Shown here: positions 10,791-21,499 of the stretch, one piece after another | Layout: each line of letters begins with the position of its first letter | Position numbering within the stretch: the first letter of the stretch is position 1 | From: Fomitopsis serialis | Lineage: Eukaryota; Basidiomycota; Agaricomycetes; Polyporales; Fomitopsidaceae | Direction of reading: 5' to 3' | Assembly (NCBI RefSeq): GCF_022376445.1 | Contig: NW_025955318.1 | Span: 1 to 40,679 of the forward strand | DNA length: 40,679 nt | Position numbers and translations under genes: made by a program | The notes under the pieces: generated by a model | The model's input: only the letters and a program-made list of their open reading frames with translations | Told to the model about the DNA's origin: nothing | The model's database searches: none

Positions 10791-11582
10791 ATGCCCGCCG
10801 ACATCCCACCGAACCCCTCGACCATCGTCTACACCACCCGTTTCTACCGCCTCGTCGACCTCATTCGTGACGAGCGTGTGGTAGAGCCCCGTCTGAACCC
10901 CGATAGCGACCTTGAGTGGCTCGCTTGGGCCCATGGCGCCCGATGGCTAATCGTACGTGCCTTCTTCCGCCTCATCCTCCTCGTCTCGCCAACCCGCCTT
11001 CGTTCCGCACAGCGGATGCTCTTCGATTCTCGGTCTCGCGCAGTTGCCCACGGCGACGCATCCCTTCCGCTTGTCCGCCGGTACTCGGACGTCCAGGATC
11101 TTATCGAGTACCTCGACCAGGTCTTCCTGACTCTCCCGTCCCAGCATAGCTACGTCGGCGAGCCCTACCCGTTGATCGCCTGGGCTCCAAACCGCGTCAC
11201 CGCTGAGCAATCCGATGCCGAGGTTGGTCGCCCGCTTCTTCCGATTCGGTACATGGAACGGCCCATGCAATTATCTTCCTTCCGCGCCTCCTCCAACAGC
11301 CTCGATGGTCTGCTCACCCGCTTCCAAGGCCTCCTCGACGAGTGCCGGACCGCCAACCGCGACGCTCGTTCCGAAGCCGTCCGTTTCGCCCGAGGCCTGG
11401 GTTCCGTTGAGGCCGGCGTCCGGGACTTGCACGCTCGCTTGTCGGAGGGAGTGTACGTGCCTGACGGCTACTCCGGAATACCGCGTCGCCTGCAGTTTGC
11501 ACGCCCTCCGGACGTCGAGGCCATGGAGGAGGGAGAGGTCGAGGATGAGGTGGCGGAGGGACCTGCCGTTCATGTACAGTAG
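10791..11582 (+). CDS. ORF2: spliced hypothetical protein of a dispersed repeat family (~243 aa)
   Basis: Start ATG at 10791 (MPADIPPNPSTIVYTTRFYR). A 60-bp intron at 10953-11012 (gtacgt...cgcacag) is inferred because two related copies in this window (16347-17152 and 20412-20879, both minus) have an intron at exactly this point. Since 60 is a multiple of three, an unspliced transcript is also open (263 codons). The spliced join gives EWLAWAHGARWLI then RMLFDSRSRAVAHGD. Other conserved blocks are YVGEPYPLIAWAPNRV and GRPLLPIRYMERPMQL. The C-terminus is acidic (EAMEEGEVEDEVAEG). I recognise no domain or catalytic motif. It lies between the main body and the C-terminal fragment of Plavaka copy 1, so it seems to have been brought in by an insertion. 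It is the best-preserved copy. Confidence 0.7.
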   Translation: MPADIPPNPSTIVYTTRFYRLVDLIRDERVVEPRLNPDSDLEWLAWAHGARWLIVRAFFRLILLVSPTRLRSAQRMLFDSRSRAVAHGDASLPLVRRYSDVQDLIEYLDQVFLTLPSQHSYVGEPYPLIAWAPNRVTAEQSDAEVGRPLLPIRYMERPMQLSSFRASSNSLDGLLTRFQGLLDECRTANRDARSEAVRFARGLGSVEAGVRDLHARLSEGVYVPDGYSGIPRRLQFARPPDVEAMEEGEVEDEVAEGPAVHVQ

Positions 11583-11639
11583 CCTTCCTCCTTCCGCATG
11601 TATTTGGTTGGGTGCTCGATTAGCTCTTCCGCCGTGTGC

Positions 11640-11693
11640 GTTCGCTTGTTCGACAATCGATGTTGCGTTCGCTTGTTCGACAATCAATGTTGC
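11640..11693 (+). repeat. 27-bp tandem duplication after ORF2
   Basis: gttcgcttgttcgacaatc(g/a)atgttgc occurs twice in a row with one mismatch. It sits in the presumed 3' flank of ORF2. No terminator function can be shown. Confidence 0.85.
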
Positions 11694-11910
11694 CCTATGC
11701 CGGTTGCTGCCCCTTCCCGTCTTGACTTGTACGTGCGATGTATTGAGGTCGTGTATTGAGGTCGTGCCGCTGCTCCCATGTGGGCCCACCCCACAGCGCG
11801 TTTCGATATGGTGGTTGTGCTGCAAGGAGAGGACACAGAAGCTACCGGTTTGCAAGGTCTGCAGTCTCACCTACTAACGTCTTAGCGTTCTAACTGGCAT
11901 ATATCTACAG

Positions 11911-12314
11911 GTACTAGAATAGGTCGTGTCAAGGTTATATTCAAGTTACCTCGTGACCTCAAAGATCCTCGAACCCTCCGGCCGCTACAAGCACCATTGA
12001 ATTGGGCTAGCCAGGGGCCACTTGCATAAGTTGAGTGGTTCTCCAAGTTAGAAGCTCAAGCAGATCCCGTACATATGATGTATACGATACACAAACCTCC
12101 CCTTCGCTCGAATGGCAAGCCGGTCGGTGAGATTATTCCCTTGTCTATCATTCGCCAATCCTGTCAGCTAGCTCCACGTCCCCCTCGAACACCACATAAT
12201 GTTACTAGAGACACCTTACCCTATGACTGGAACACCAATAACGTACTAGATAGGGCTAACAAATTCTGGCTTAATCACTGGGCATCGAAGTACGCATACC
12301 AGACCCTTTGGTAG
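11911..12314 (+). pseudogene. Plavaka transposase C-terminal fragment
   Basis: An intron 3' end (ctaac branch, ctacag) precedes an exon reading GTRIGRVKVIFKLPRDLKD, then VEWFSKLEAQADPVHMMYTI, GEIIPLSIIRQSCQL, and finally NKFWLNHWASKYAYQTLW before the stop at 12314. These are typical of the C-terminal part of Plavaka transposases. A TAA at 12027-12029 interrupts the frame where the family normally has Tyr (LA-Tyr-VEWF). It probably was the last exon of copy 1, now separated from it by the ORF2 unit. It could instead be a remnant of another copy. Confidence 0.7.
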
Positions 12315-12315
12315 A

Positions 12316-13555
12316 ATAATTCTCAATATGCTTTGCTTCGATTGTGACTTTTGTACCTCTTACGCTCGCACGATGGACTAAGCAGATCGAACGAAATGTA
12401 TTGAACTATCTGAACATCGAGAGAGAGCGTGCTACACATTGTACTTGTGCTTAAGTGCACAACCTGCACAACCATGCGTACTCGCGCACCAGCGCACCAC
12501 AACGTGCAGCAGATCACCACCCATTGCTCAAAAGCCCTCTTTGGAGTTGATGCGATAATGACACCACTCGTTGAGGCGGTTACGGTACCTGCTCGTGCAC
12601 GTCAGTGTCGGGCGTCGGCCTGAGGCGGTCAGCAGCAGCCTTACTCACACGTCGAGACACTTTAAGCTTAGGTACTCCGGCAGATCCTTCAGACTGGGTC
12701 GGTCTCGTTCTGCTAGACCTAACGTCAGCGATGCCCATACGAAGCACTGCGACACGGACCGTCGGGGGTGCTCAGGGCTAGTAGACGGCTGAGCAGACGG
12801 GTAGGCAGATGGGCGCGCGGGCGGGCGAACGGTTAGACGTATGCTACAGCGAACTGATTTGCGGGCGAGCTGACAAGGGCACGGAGTGGACAGTGGACGA
12901 GCTAACTGGCGAGCGAGCGATCAAATTCCTGCTTACCGGAGTCCCATTCATGAGCTGCACTATCGGTGCGTGGCCTTGCGAGCTCTCCCGCTCGTCTTCG
13001 CGGCACCTTACCTCACCGTCTCCTTTGCGGTCCTCTCACTCCATTTCAGATCCGTATTCGGCGTCTTGTTCTGAGCGATCTTGTCACTCGGCGCTGCGTT
13101 CGCATCGTGTGAGTTCCCGGTCTCACAGCCGGGTTGCGTATCGCCCAAGCTGCGGGACTATGAGCTGACAGAAACCGCCACAGTCTAAGCATCGAAGATA
13201 GAGTCAAGGTGAGAGCGGTAGTCAGACTAGTCTTGGCTGCCCGAGTAGTGAGCGGTCGTGGCGATCGACAGGCGTCAAGCGGAATGCTCACCTGACTTGC
13301 CAGGCGACGTCACTCCAAGTGCCCGCTCCAAGTTGGACTCGGAGTCCAAGTTGCCCGCTCCAGGTCGCCCGCATCGTCCAGGGACACCGTCGGCGGCCAC
13401 AAAGCCCCTGCCTTCCTGCTCCAGCAACGGGCCCAGCACACGCTCGCCAGGCGACCTCGCTAGCGCATACGTACGACACAGAAGCACCATCGTCGTCAAA
13501 GGCTCAGAGCTCTATCTTCACCACCCTTTGACCTACTGAAATCACCACTGATCCC
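12316..13555. other. Gene-poor intergenic stretch
   Basis: No supported gene. About 12780-12960 is GC-rich with gggcgagc / gacggg units like the minisatellite at 3.2-3.9 and 25 kb. The remainder is unique sequence with only short open frames lacking recognisable motifs or splice structure. Confidence 0.5.
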
Positions 13556-13559
13556 ATCG

Positions 13560-13733
13560 CCACCACCTTCGCCGCCAATATCTTCGGCCTCTTCCCCTCA
13601 ACTTCCCCCAAACCCCGTCTCATTCGTCAGGACCTGCCACCGGCAAAGAAGGCGCGTGCCGCACGGTATCAAAACTACGTACCGGAAGAAGAGAGTGTCC
13701 GGAATGACTACTCGCAGTACGCGTGCGTGTCAG
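13560..13733 (+). pseudogene. Fragment of an unidentified gene fused upstream of the BiP fragment
   Basis: An open stretch reads ...LPPAKKARAARYQNYVPEEE then SVRNDYSQ. This basic-then-acidic motif reminds me of a recurrent fungal protein (PPAK..R...P E.ESIRNDYSQ), but I cannot name it. It ends just before the BiP-like exon starting at 13734, so the junction looks like a fusion of two gene pieces. Coordinates of its 5' end are uncertain. Confidence 0.35.
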
Positions 13734-15183
13734 ACCCCGGAGGAGATCTCAGCCATGGTCTTGAGCAAGATGAAGGAGACCGCTGAGGCATACCTCGGAT
13801 AGACTGTCACGCACGCCGTTGTCACTGTCCCTGCATGTAAGTGTTGTAGCTCACGTCTTTTTGTCTAATATACTACTGACCACGTGTGCAGACTTCAATG
13901 AAGCTCAGTGCCAAGCCACGAAGGATGCGGGCACCATCGTCGGTCTCCAGGTCGTCCGTATCATCAACGAGCCCACGGCCGCTGCCATCGCGTACGGTCT
14001 CGACAAGAAGGGCGGCGAATCTCAAATTATCGTCTACGATCTCGGTGGTGGAACCTTCGATGTTTCGCTGCTCTCAATCGACGACGGCGTCTTCGAGGTC
14101 TTGGCCACTGCTGGTGACACCCACCTCGGTGGTGAGGACTTTGACAACCGTGTGATGGACTATCTCATCAAGCAGTACAAGAAGAAGACGGGGACCGAGG
14201 TCTCGGGCCGAGAAGGCGAAGCGCACACTTTCGAGCCAGCAGTCAACCCGCGTCGAGATCGAAAGCTTCGAGAATGGCAATGACTTCTCGGAGACGCTTA
14301 CTCGCGCCAAGTTCGAGGAGCTCAACATGGATCTGTTAGGAAGACGATGAAGCCGGTTGAGCAGGTGCTCAAGGACGCGCACCTGAAGAAGGAGGATGTC
14401 GATGAGGTGGGTATTCGACGCAGTAGACTCGCGAGCTGCTGACTTATGTTTGCCTCAGGTCGTCCTTGTTGGTGGCTCGACTCGTATCCCCAAGGTCCAG
14501 CAGCTCCTCAAGGAGTACTTTGGCAAGGAGCCGTCGAAGGGCATCAACCCCGATGAGGCCATCGCGTACGGTGCCGCCGTCCAGGGTGGAATTCTATCGG
14601 GTGACAAGGATTTCGGTGACATTGTCCTTGTCGATGTCTGCCCGCTTACGCTCGGTATCGAGACCACTGGCGGCGTGATGACCAAGCTCATCGCCCGCAA
14701 CACCGTCATTCCCACGCGCAAGAGCCAAATGTGAGTCTTTCATTGATGCGGGGGCGGGCGCGTGCTGACGCCCACGAATCTAGCTTCTCGACGGCCGCAG
14801 ACAACCAGCCTACAGTTTTGATCCAGGTCTTTGAGGGAGAGCGGTCGTTGACGAAGGACAACAACTTGCTCGGCAAGTTCGAGCTTTCTGGCATCCCACC
14901 CGCGCCCCGTGGTGTCCCGCAGATCGAGGTGACGTTCGAAATTGACGCGAACGGTATCATGAAGATCTTCGCGAAGGACATGGGAGCGTGAGTGATGCTT
15001 CCTTGTAAGCGGGTAGAGCGTGACTAATTTGCCCACAGCGGGAAGTCGAACTCTGTTACCATCACGTCCGAAAAGGGCCGCCTGTCGCCCGACGACATCG
15101 AGCGGATGGTCAATGAGGGGGAGGAGTTCACGGCGGAGGATGAGGCACAGCGGAAGCGCAAGCGCATCGAGGCGCTCAACGGG
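13734..15183 (+). pseudogene. KAR2: BiP/Kar2 (ER Hsp70) pseudogene, truncated at both ends
   Basis: The translated pieces match the ER Hsp70: [98 protein letters not shown], and [20 protein letters not shown]. Introns are retained (13837-13891, 14407-14458, 14731-14783 and one near 14988-15039), so this is a DNA-level copy, not a reverse-transcribed one. Damage seen: TAG at 13800-13802 where Lys is expected; a deletion near 14208 removing the stretch before EKAKRTLSS; a one-base loss near 14337 (ctgttaggaag). The first third of the protein is missing, and homology stops abruptly at 15183, where simple repeats begin. The ATPase phosphate-loop motif itself (DLGGGTFD) is intact, but the copy cannot make a working chaperone. 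Confidence 0.9.
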
Positions 15184-15755
15184 CTCGGTCGGCGAACGAC
15201 GGACGGATGACGGGCCGGGGCGACGACCGGCGACGACTGAGAACGAAGGACAACGGAGGGCGACAACGACGGATGGAGGATTGATCAACGACGGACGGAC
15301 GAAGGGACGGCGAGCGGACCCACGACGACGCACCGACGATGCACCGACAACACACCGACAACACACGACGACAACGCACGAGACGCACGACGACGGACGC
15401 CCGACGACGACCGGACGGACTGCCCGACTATGACCGGATCGACTGCCCGACTATGACCGGATGGACGGACGACGGATAGACGACGGATGGGCGGATCGAT
15501 GGACACCGGATCGACGGACGACGGATGGACGACACGGATAGACGACACACAACGATGACGCACGACGACGGAAAGCGACTGACGCACGACAGATGGCGAC
15601 TGCAACGGACTGCGACGGACTGCGACGGACTGCGACGGACTGCGACGGACTGCGACGGGCGACGACGGACGACGACGGACTGCCCGACTATGACCGAATC
15701 GATGGACGACGGATAGACGACGGATGGGCGGGGACAGTGGACGGATGGACAGCAG
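15184..15755. repeat. Simple-sequence tract (cgacgga / gactgcgacg units)
   Basis: Degenerate gacgga repeats run through the whole stretch. At about 15600-15660 they become a clean tandem array of cgacggactg units. All long frames here are low-complexity. The tract starts exactly where BiP homology stops. Confidence 0.8.
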
Positions 15756-16346
15756 CGATATAGCTCCAGGTTGATGGCATCTAAGCCTCCAGGATAGGAG
15801 TAGGGTAGTTCTGGTAGTTCTACAGTCTCAGTAACTAACCTGCATCATCATACTGTCTGATCTATGTGAATTCTTCACTCTCTTCGCTCTCAAAGATGTC
15901 AGTGAGTCTTACGAGGTCTTCAGGTTGCCTCAGTCACTCTTGCATACAGTCAATCTGTGCATATTTATGCATTTGCAACTCTTACGGGGTCTTCATGTGG
16001 CTTCAGTCAGTTTGGCATACAACCAATCTATACATATTTATGCATTCGACGCATCATGATGCCTATAAGCACAAAGATGATGCTTGAGGCACAATTAAAT
16101 TGAATGAAGTGCAAACAAGGAAAATGGGTTTTTCCTGATGAAGGTGATGCTATCACGGTGTGGGGAAGCCCCACAGAGCAGGCCCGGAACCAACGGATAT
16201 AGGGCACACGACCACAGGAGACAACAGACGATGTTACACACAGAAGGAATGTCGAAGGATAGGTTACCCAGACAGCACGACCGGAAAGCAACTCGGTAGG
16301 GCAACCGGAGGCAGCCGTGGACGGCACCGGAGGGTACAGGAACGAA
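15756..16346. repeat. AT-rich stretch with a ~70-bp imperfect duplication
   Basis: Two diverged copies of a unit ending in catatttatgcatt lie at about 15905-15975 and 15976-16049; both contain a gtcttc...cttcagtca part. The rest (16050-16346) has no supported gene. Confidence 0.55.
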
Positions 16347-17152
16347 CTACTCCTCACGCACACTCTCCCCCTCATCCATTAAATCAGTCTCGGTCTCGGT
16401 TTCGACACCCACATCCTCAAAGTCGTCACTAGTACGCGCCAGAGGAAACTGAAGGCAACACAGAATGCCAGAATAGTCAGCAGCGTTCAACGTGACGCGT
16501 CCGCCTCCTTCCAGTCCGAGGCTCAACACACCCGCTGTATTCCTCCGCCTGGCGTCCAGTGTTTACCGGCGTGCACGATCGTCTTCCGTGGCGTGTACGT
16601 TCCGGATAGTGTAACGCTGGAGCTGGGAGATAAGCGCGTCGAGGCTGTCGGAGGAAGCCCGGAGGGGAGAGAGCTGCATGGGCCTCTCGAGGTACCAGAC
16701 TGGAAGCAACGGACGGCCCACTTCGACATCGGACTGCTCAACAGCGACGCGGTTGGTGGACCAGGTGATAGCAGGGTACGGCTCGCCAACGACGCTATGC
16801 TCGGACGCGATGGTCGAGAACACCTGGTCAAGGTAGTCGATCAGATCCTGGACATCGGAGAACCGCGGATGAGAGGGAGGGACACGTCGCCATGCGCAGT
16901 AGCTCGCGCCCGGGAGTCGAAGAGCATGCGCTACACACCGGAAGGAGCATCAGCCCGCCAGAAGGAGAATATACAAGATGAATATCACCCACGACGATCC
17001 AGCGGGCGCCGTGGGCCAGGCCAACCATTCGGTAGGATTGTCAGCGACAAGACGCGGCTCGACGACTCGTTCATCCCGGAGGAGAGCAAGAAGACGGTAG
17101 AAGCGAGTAGAGTAGACGATGGCAGAGGGGTTGGCTGGGGCATCGAGGGCAT
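16347..17152 (-). pseudogene. ORF2-like pseudogene (second copy)
   Basis: Read on the minus strand from ATG at 17152, the blocks match ORF2 in order but in shifting frames: NPSAIVYSTRFYRLLALLRD, EPRLVADNPTEWLAW, AHGARWIV, RMLFDSRARATAHGD, VVGEPYPAITWSTNRVAVEQ, GRPLLPVWYLERPMQLSPLR, and the tail DYSGILCCLQF...ETETETDLMDEGE. A one-base deletion follows the start codon and another lies near WLAW. The intron occurs at the same place as in ORF2 (gtgggt...tgtgtag). Sequence at 17190-17340 matches the pyrimidine-rich region upstream of ORF2. It is a decayed member of the same dispersed unit. Confidence 0.75.
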
Positions 17153-17764
17153 GGCGCTGGACGGGGGACGGTACAGGAAGGGAAGGAGGGGGCTTGAGAG
17201 GGACCGGAGGGAACGGGGAAGTACGGGGAGGAGTGCCAGCGAGGCGGAGGCGTGGGAGAGCAAGCCGGAGGGAACATAAGGGAGGGAGCCAGGGACCGGA
17301 TGGGGGAGATCCTACCTACCTACCACCTAGGAGTAGAGAGCGAGCTCAACTGCGATTCCCTGCGTTTCTGACTGCGTTCTGCGTTTACTGTGTTTACTGT
17401 GTTTACTGTGTTGCGAATAGATCACCGCGTTCACCTTCAATGAGCACCGTGTTTCCTTCCGGCTCTCTGTGTTTCATCCGGCTTCAACGAGTTTCTATGC
17501 GTTCATTCCGAGTCTCTGCGTTGTGGGACGACTCCACCACCCTCCTCTGACCGTGTTACAGTGCCCCTACGAGTGTCTGAGCTTGTACGTCCCCTCCGGG
17601 CCCAAATCGTCACATCCCCTTCCCATCCGCTTGCCAACAGCCCCCGCCCGTCGTTTCTACCGACACCATCAATTCCTTCCGGTCTCTTTCCGACCCGGGA
17701 GACTCGCAACCTACACAACGGTCTACAATGCTGATGCGCGACCCACTCCGCGACTGACTGCCAT
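17153..17764. other. Intergenic region, shared upstream for 16347-17152 (-) and 17765-19391 (+)
   Basis: 17190-17340 is the ORF2-type upstream sequence (reverse orientation). A short tandem repeat tgtttactg (three copies) lies at about 17385-17411. A short upstream ORF (MLMRDPLRD) begins at about 17728, before the start of the DUF6532-like gene. It could affect translation of that gene, but this is inference. Confidence 0.45.
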
Positions 17765-19391
17765 ATGCAAGGTCCTCGTGTTACGGAAAGCAGCAGCCCC
17801 GATCGACGTACAAAGCGGCCACATAAGCAGAAGACCAACTCGCTGTTGGTGCATTCCCCCGTCAACATTGACGATTCGGGCGAGGACAGTAGTTCTTTCA
17901 AGCCGGCAGCCGACGAGAAGGACAACGAGAGTGAGGAAGATGTGGGCGAGGTGCATGGATCAGATGATGGGGTGGGTGATGGGAGGCCATTATTGACTTT
18001 ACTGACGTGCACCCTAGTTGATCATCAAGGACGTTGACCAGCACAGTGGCCGGAAGGGCAAGAAGAAAGTGTTGCCGAAGACTCCCCGTGCGAAGGACAC
18101 CGTGTCACAGTCGAGCGACGATCCGTTGACGAAGGAGCCCATGAAGAGCTTCCTGCAGCGGGCCCAGCAAGAGCTCCGTGTGTACATCGCGGTCGAGAAT
18201 GCGTGCCCCCGCAAACGGGGCCAGAGGGTCGAGAAGTTCGACGTGCCTCAAGACATTATCGAGCTGCTGGTCGAGAAGAACGCCCAGTACCAGGCTGATG
18301 ATTTCCAGGAGACGTTTGTAAGTGTCTACCATGCTACGAGTCATTGGTAGACTGTCATCTTGTGAGCCCCTAGGTCTACAAAGTTGCCACACAGGTCCGG
18401 CAGGAGCTGAAGCAGAAAGCCAAACGGGTGGTAGAGAAGGAACTTTTATCAGTCAAGATCTCCGATGTTGGCCTCGACGCGGTTGCTCGCAATGACAAGT
18501 TGCAGAAGGCAAAGGAAGCGCGGATTAAATACCTTCGCAACCACAATACGTTCCATTACGGGAACATAGTGATGCCGGACCCGGACGTTTCCCCTGAGGT
18601 AAGATTCATGCCTTGTAGTGCTTGACATATTCTGCTAACTGCTATGAGTAAGCTGTGGGACGACCCGGAGCTTGACACGCCTTTCCACAGTGTTGTGATC
18701 GCGGAGATCATGGCGCGGCAGTGGTGGCTTGGGCAGCACCCGGAAGCCCTCCGCCGCGAGAACCGATCTCGCTTTGACATCAACGTCAAGCCGCCGTCGA
18801 GCAATATGATTGCTCTGACCTGTAGCGCAGTGAGTACCTGAGTTTCTGCATGGATATCAGATAATTCGACACATTGACAGGTTCTAGTCGCATTCGATGA
18901 AGCATTGGCCGGCAATTCTACCGTGAACTTCGATGAAAAGACGTATGCTATGGAGTGAGTTATTTAGTGTTCCGCCTTCAGCTGCTAATCACCTTGGTTC
19001 TGGCAGGCATGATCACCTGAAAGCTGGCATAGACAAGCTGCGACGACATGCGGATGCAAACAGCAGGATGTACGACGAAGGTGTTGCCGAGCTCGTGAAA
19101 TCAATGAACAACACTATGGCCTCCAACATCATGTAAGTCATCCCCATTACATCAAACAAATTTGCTAACAAGTGACACAGGGCCTTTGCTGGCATTGCCC
19201 ACGACAAGAACCGGAGGGACGAGGGCAACGCCGAGGAGCTCGATGATGGCATTGACATGAAGGCAGTTCTCGGCCGATGGGGCAAGAAGAAGGCATCGAC
19301 GTCCGCTGTCTCGGGTGCACAGGCACAGGCACAGGCAGGGCATGTATTGTACCCCCTCGCTCCAGTCGCGAGCAGCTCCAAGACCAAGTAA
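17765..19391 (+). CDS. DUF6532-like protein, 7 exons, 439 aa
   Basis: Exons: 17765-17971, 18018-18317, 18374-18598, 18653-18829, 18881-18954, 19007-19132, 19181-19391. Introns are 46-56 bp, GT-AG, and every join keeps frame. Residues ~1-110 are charged and Ser-rich (likely disordered). The region from about 125 to 380 has the layout of the fungal DUF6532 domain: ELRVYIAVENACPRKRGQR, VYKVATQVRQELKQKAKRVV, RIKYLRNHNTFHYGN, PFHSVVIAEIMARQWW, and IALTCSAVLVAFDEALAG. The tail has an Ala-Gln run (AQAQAQAG). The domain's function is unknown, and it is often found in repetitive, lineage-specific families. No frameshift or stop was found, so the gene is probably functional. The last exon could continue by splicing at caa|gtaag (19388) instead of stopping at TAA 19389-19391. 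Confidence 0.85.
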
Positions 19392-20002
19392 GATGTTGTC
19401 GTCGGGACACACGGTAAGTAGTCGGAGCCACACAATATCACTCTTATGTGAGACTGACACTATGCCTAGTTCGTGGATCTGTCCTGTACGATAGGATACC
19501 GTGTTACCGATCTGACCGTAGGTTGCTGCGGGTTGCTGTGTTAGCCTCGTTGGTGTCTTGTCTCTATACCATCTATGTTGTAGTATCTAGGTGTTGTATC
19601 AGTGGGTGTAGGTGCTTGTTCGTGCTGTGCATGTATTACAATTATCAAGAGGATAATTGATGTGCCCTACAACTTGCAAAGAAGATGTGTCGACAGCGAA
19701 TACTGAGCTGGATTTGGAATGCGGGGTCGAGGAAAACAACAAAGTGATTCTATAGTAAGCCCAACCTGGCTGAGAGCGTGTGGAAGCTACAAAGATTGTT
19801 TGGTTGAGCCAGCTCTCAAAGTGATTCAATAAATTGATAGGCTCTCTGAGACATGAACAATGAAATCTAATGCACTTGAGACCGAGGGACTTGTCTTGTA
19901 GAGTACTGGGCGCCTATGTCTGCTCGAGAGCTGGTCTGTCCGCTCTACAACTGGTCTCATGGGATCTACAAGTGCTTGGACACCCGGGCAGTTTTTCCTG
20001 AT
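19392..20002. other. Intergenic stretch
   Basis: 3' flank of the DUF6532-like gene. No supported gene. A loose inverted pair lies at about 19760 (ctggctgagag) and 19806 (gagccagctctca). Confidence 0.4.
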
Positions 20003-20403
20003 GTTCCTAAGCCTACTACTGGGCTCGATGATCTTCCTTCCGACGGTCCTAAGCCTGAACCTTCCTTGTTCCTGAGCCTGAGCCTAACCTTGACGACCTT
20101 CCTTAGCCTGAACTTCTGCCTGAGACGAGACCTGAAGCCTGAGATTGCCCGGTGCAACCTAGATACGGAGTCCTGAGAGGTTGTGGTAGGTAACTAACTC
20201 CTCCTCCCGCCCCGTCCTCTAAGCCCCCTTCCGCCACCATTCCCATGTTCCTGCCTTGCTGGCACCCGTTCCCCTCTGCCCCTACTCCTTCCGCACCTGT
20301 AGATCCCCTTCCGCGAGCCCGCTCTCCTTGTCCATCCACTGCCCCACTGTCTTTGAAGTCCTCGATGCCTGCCGACGTTCCCCCGAACCCCTCGACCATT
20401 GTG
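20003..20403 (+). repeat. Truncated ORF2 unit, forward copy (upstream region plus first codons)
   Basis: Sequence is closely related to 10426-10831. It includes the upstream block (gattgcccggtgcaacctag, tactccttccgc) and the start codon at about 20366 with MPADVPPNPSTIV. Similarity ends at about 20403, where the minus-strand copy begins. Confidence 0.75.
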
Positions 20404-20411
20404 GTTGCCAT

Positions 20412-20879
20412 CGCGGTGAAAGACCTCGTCGAGGTAACACATCAACTCGTTGATCTCAGGGAACGACCTTGGAGCAGGAAGTGTATCGTTCGCTAGCAGG
20501 ATGACCCGGCTACGGGACTCGAACAAGAAGCACTGTTCGAAGGTCGGTTTGATGGTTTGAAGGATAGTCTAAGTTCGGAGGCACGTACAATCATCCAACG
20601 GACTCCGTGGGCCCAAGCCAGCCACTCTCCGGGACTGTTGGCATTGTATCGCGGTTCGACAAGTCCCTTGGTCTTGAGGACCTCTAGGAGGCGATAATAG
20701 CGGGCAGCATACGCTTTGGAAGTTGGGTCGAGGTGCGGCATGTTCGTGTAAGTCAGGCGAACTCCTGCGGCTGTCTCATATCCTCGAGGACTGTCACCGG
20801 CTCCGGTTATGACCTTCGCCGTTCGGGGACGGTCGCCCGTTATTCGGAACTTGCGGAAGGCCGAGTTGGGTTCTCTCAT
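20412..20879 (-). pseudogene. ORF2-like pseudogene (third copy), 3'-truncated
   Basis: On the minus strand it reads MPHLDPTSKAYAARYYRLLE, GLVEPRYNANSPGEWLAWAH, and GVRWMI, then an intron (gtacgtgcc...cgaacag), then FLFESRSRVILLANDTLPAP and MCYLDEVF. It then breaks off. An in-frame extension upstream begins MREPNSAFRKFRITGDRPR. It is more diverged from ORF2 than the forward fragment beside it, so the two came from different copies. Confidence 0.7.
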
Positions 20880-21499
20880 GTGTTAGTAGGTCCGGGTCGA
20901 GCGCTGTGACAGTCTCCGATTGGCTATTTTCCTTATCACTCTCATTCCTCAGTTCTTGGATTTCTCTTGGCTCTCTTGGTCTTCGGACCGTATTTTCCTG
21001 TATATACTCTGGGATTTGTTCCCTTCGAATTTGTTCCCTTCGAATCTCAGAGACCCCCTTACCCTCTCAATCTCACCTCGCACCGGCAAGGTTCGTCAGT
21101 CAGCCAGTACTTTCGAAGTCAGCAAGTTAGCCAGTCAGTCAGTACGTTCGAAGCCAGTCAGTCAGTTCGCCAGTACGTTCGCCAGCTCGTAGTTGCCCCG
21201 AGAGGCTCTACACTTCTCCTCTTGCTGTCGCTCGCCTTTCTTGTCACCGTTCGTTCGACCCGTCTGTCGAAACCCTCCCTCCTACCTTCAAGGCTTAGTC
21301 CTCGTCTCCGAACAGTCTTCGACATCTTCGAAGCTCTCCCACGTTGTTCGGAGTCTTGTCCGTCCTCCTCCTTCTTACCTAGACCACTGTACAGTCCCCC
21401 GTACATCTCATAGACGCAGAGGCCTCGCATACCACTGCTCGACCTCACGGTTGGGTTTTTGTGTGGCTTTTGTGTTCTTTTCGGTCGCGTCAACGCGCC
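20880..21499. other. Promoter-like repeat-rich segment before Plavaka copy 2
   Basis: It contains a TATA-like gtatatactc at about 21001, a 15-bp direct repeat (tttgttcccttcgaa twice, about 21016-21045), and cagtcagccagt/agtacgttcg repeats at 21095-21190. TGTGA near 20907 and TCACA near 21512 could be LTR termini, but no flanking target duplication supports this. No gene is supported. Confidence 0.35.

Noticed and set aside
11314..11870. Antisense open frames across ORF2
   Set aside because: They mirror the codon bias of the plus-strand gene, which has the conserved blocks and shared intron.
15020..15716. Asp/Arg/Thr-rich open frames
   Set aside because: They translate the gacgga simple repeats that follow the BiP fragment; only the first ~160 bases belong to BiP.
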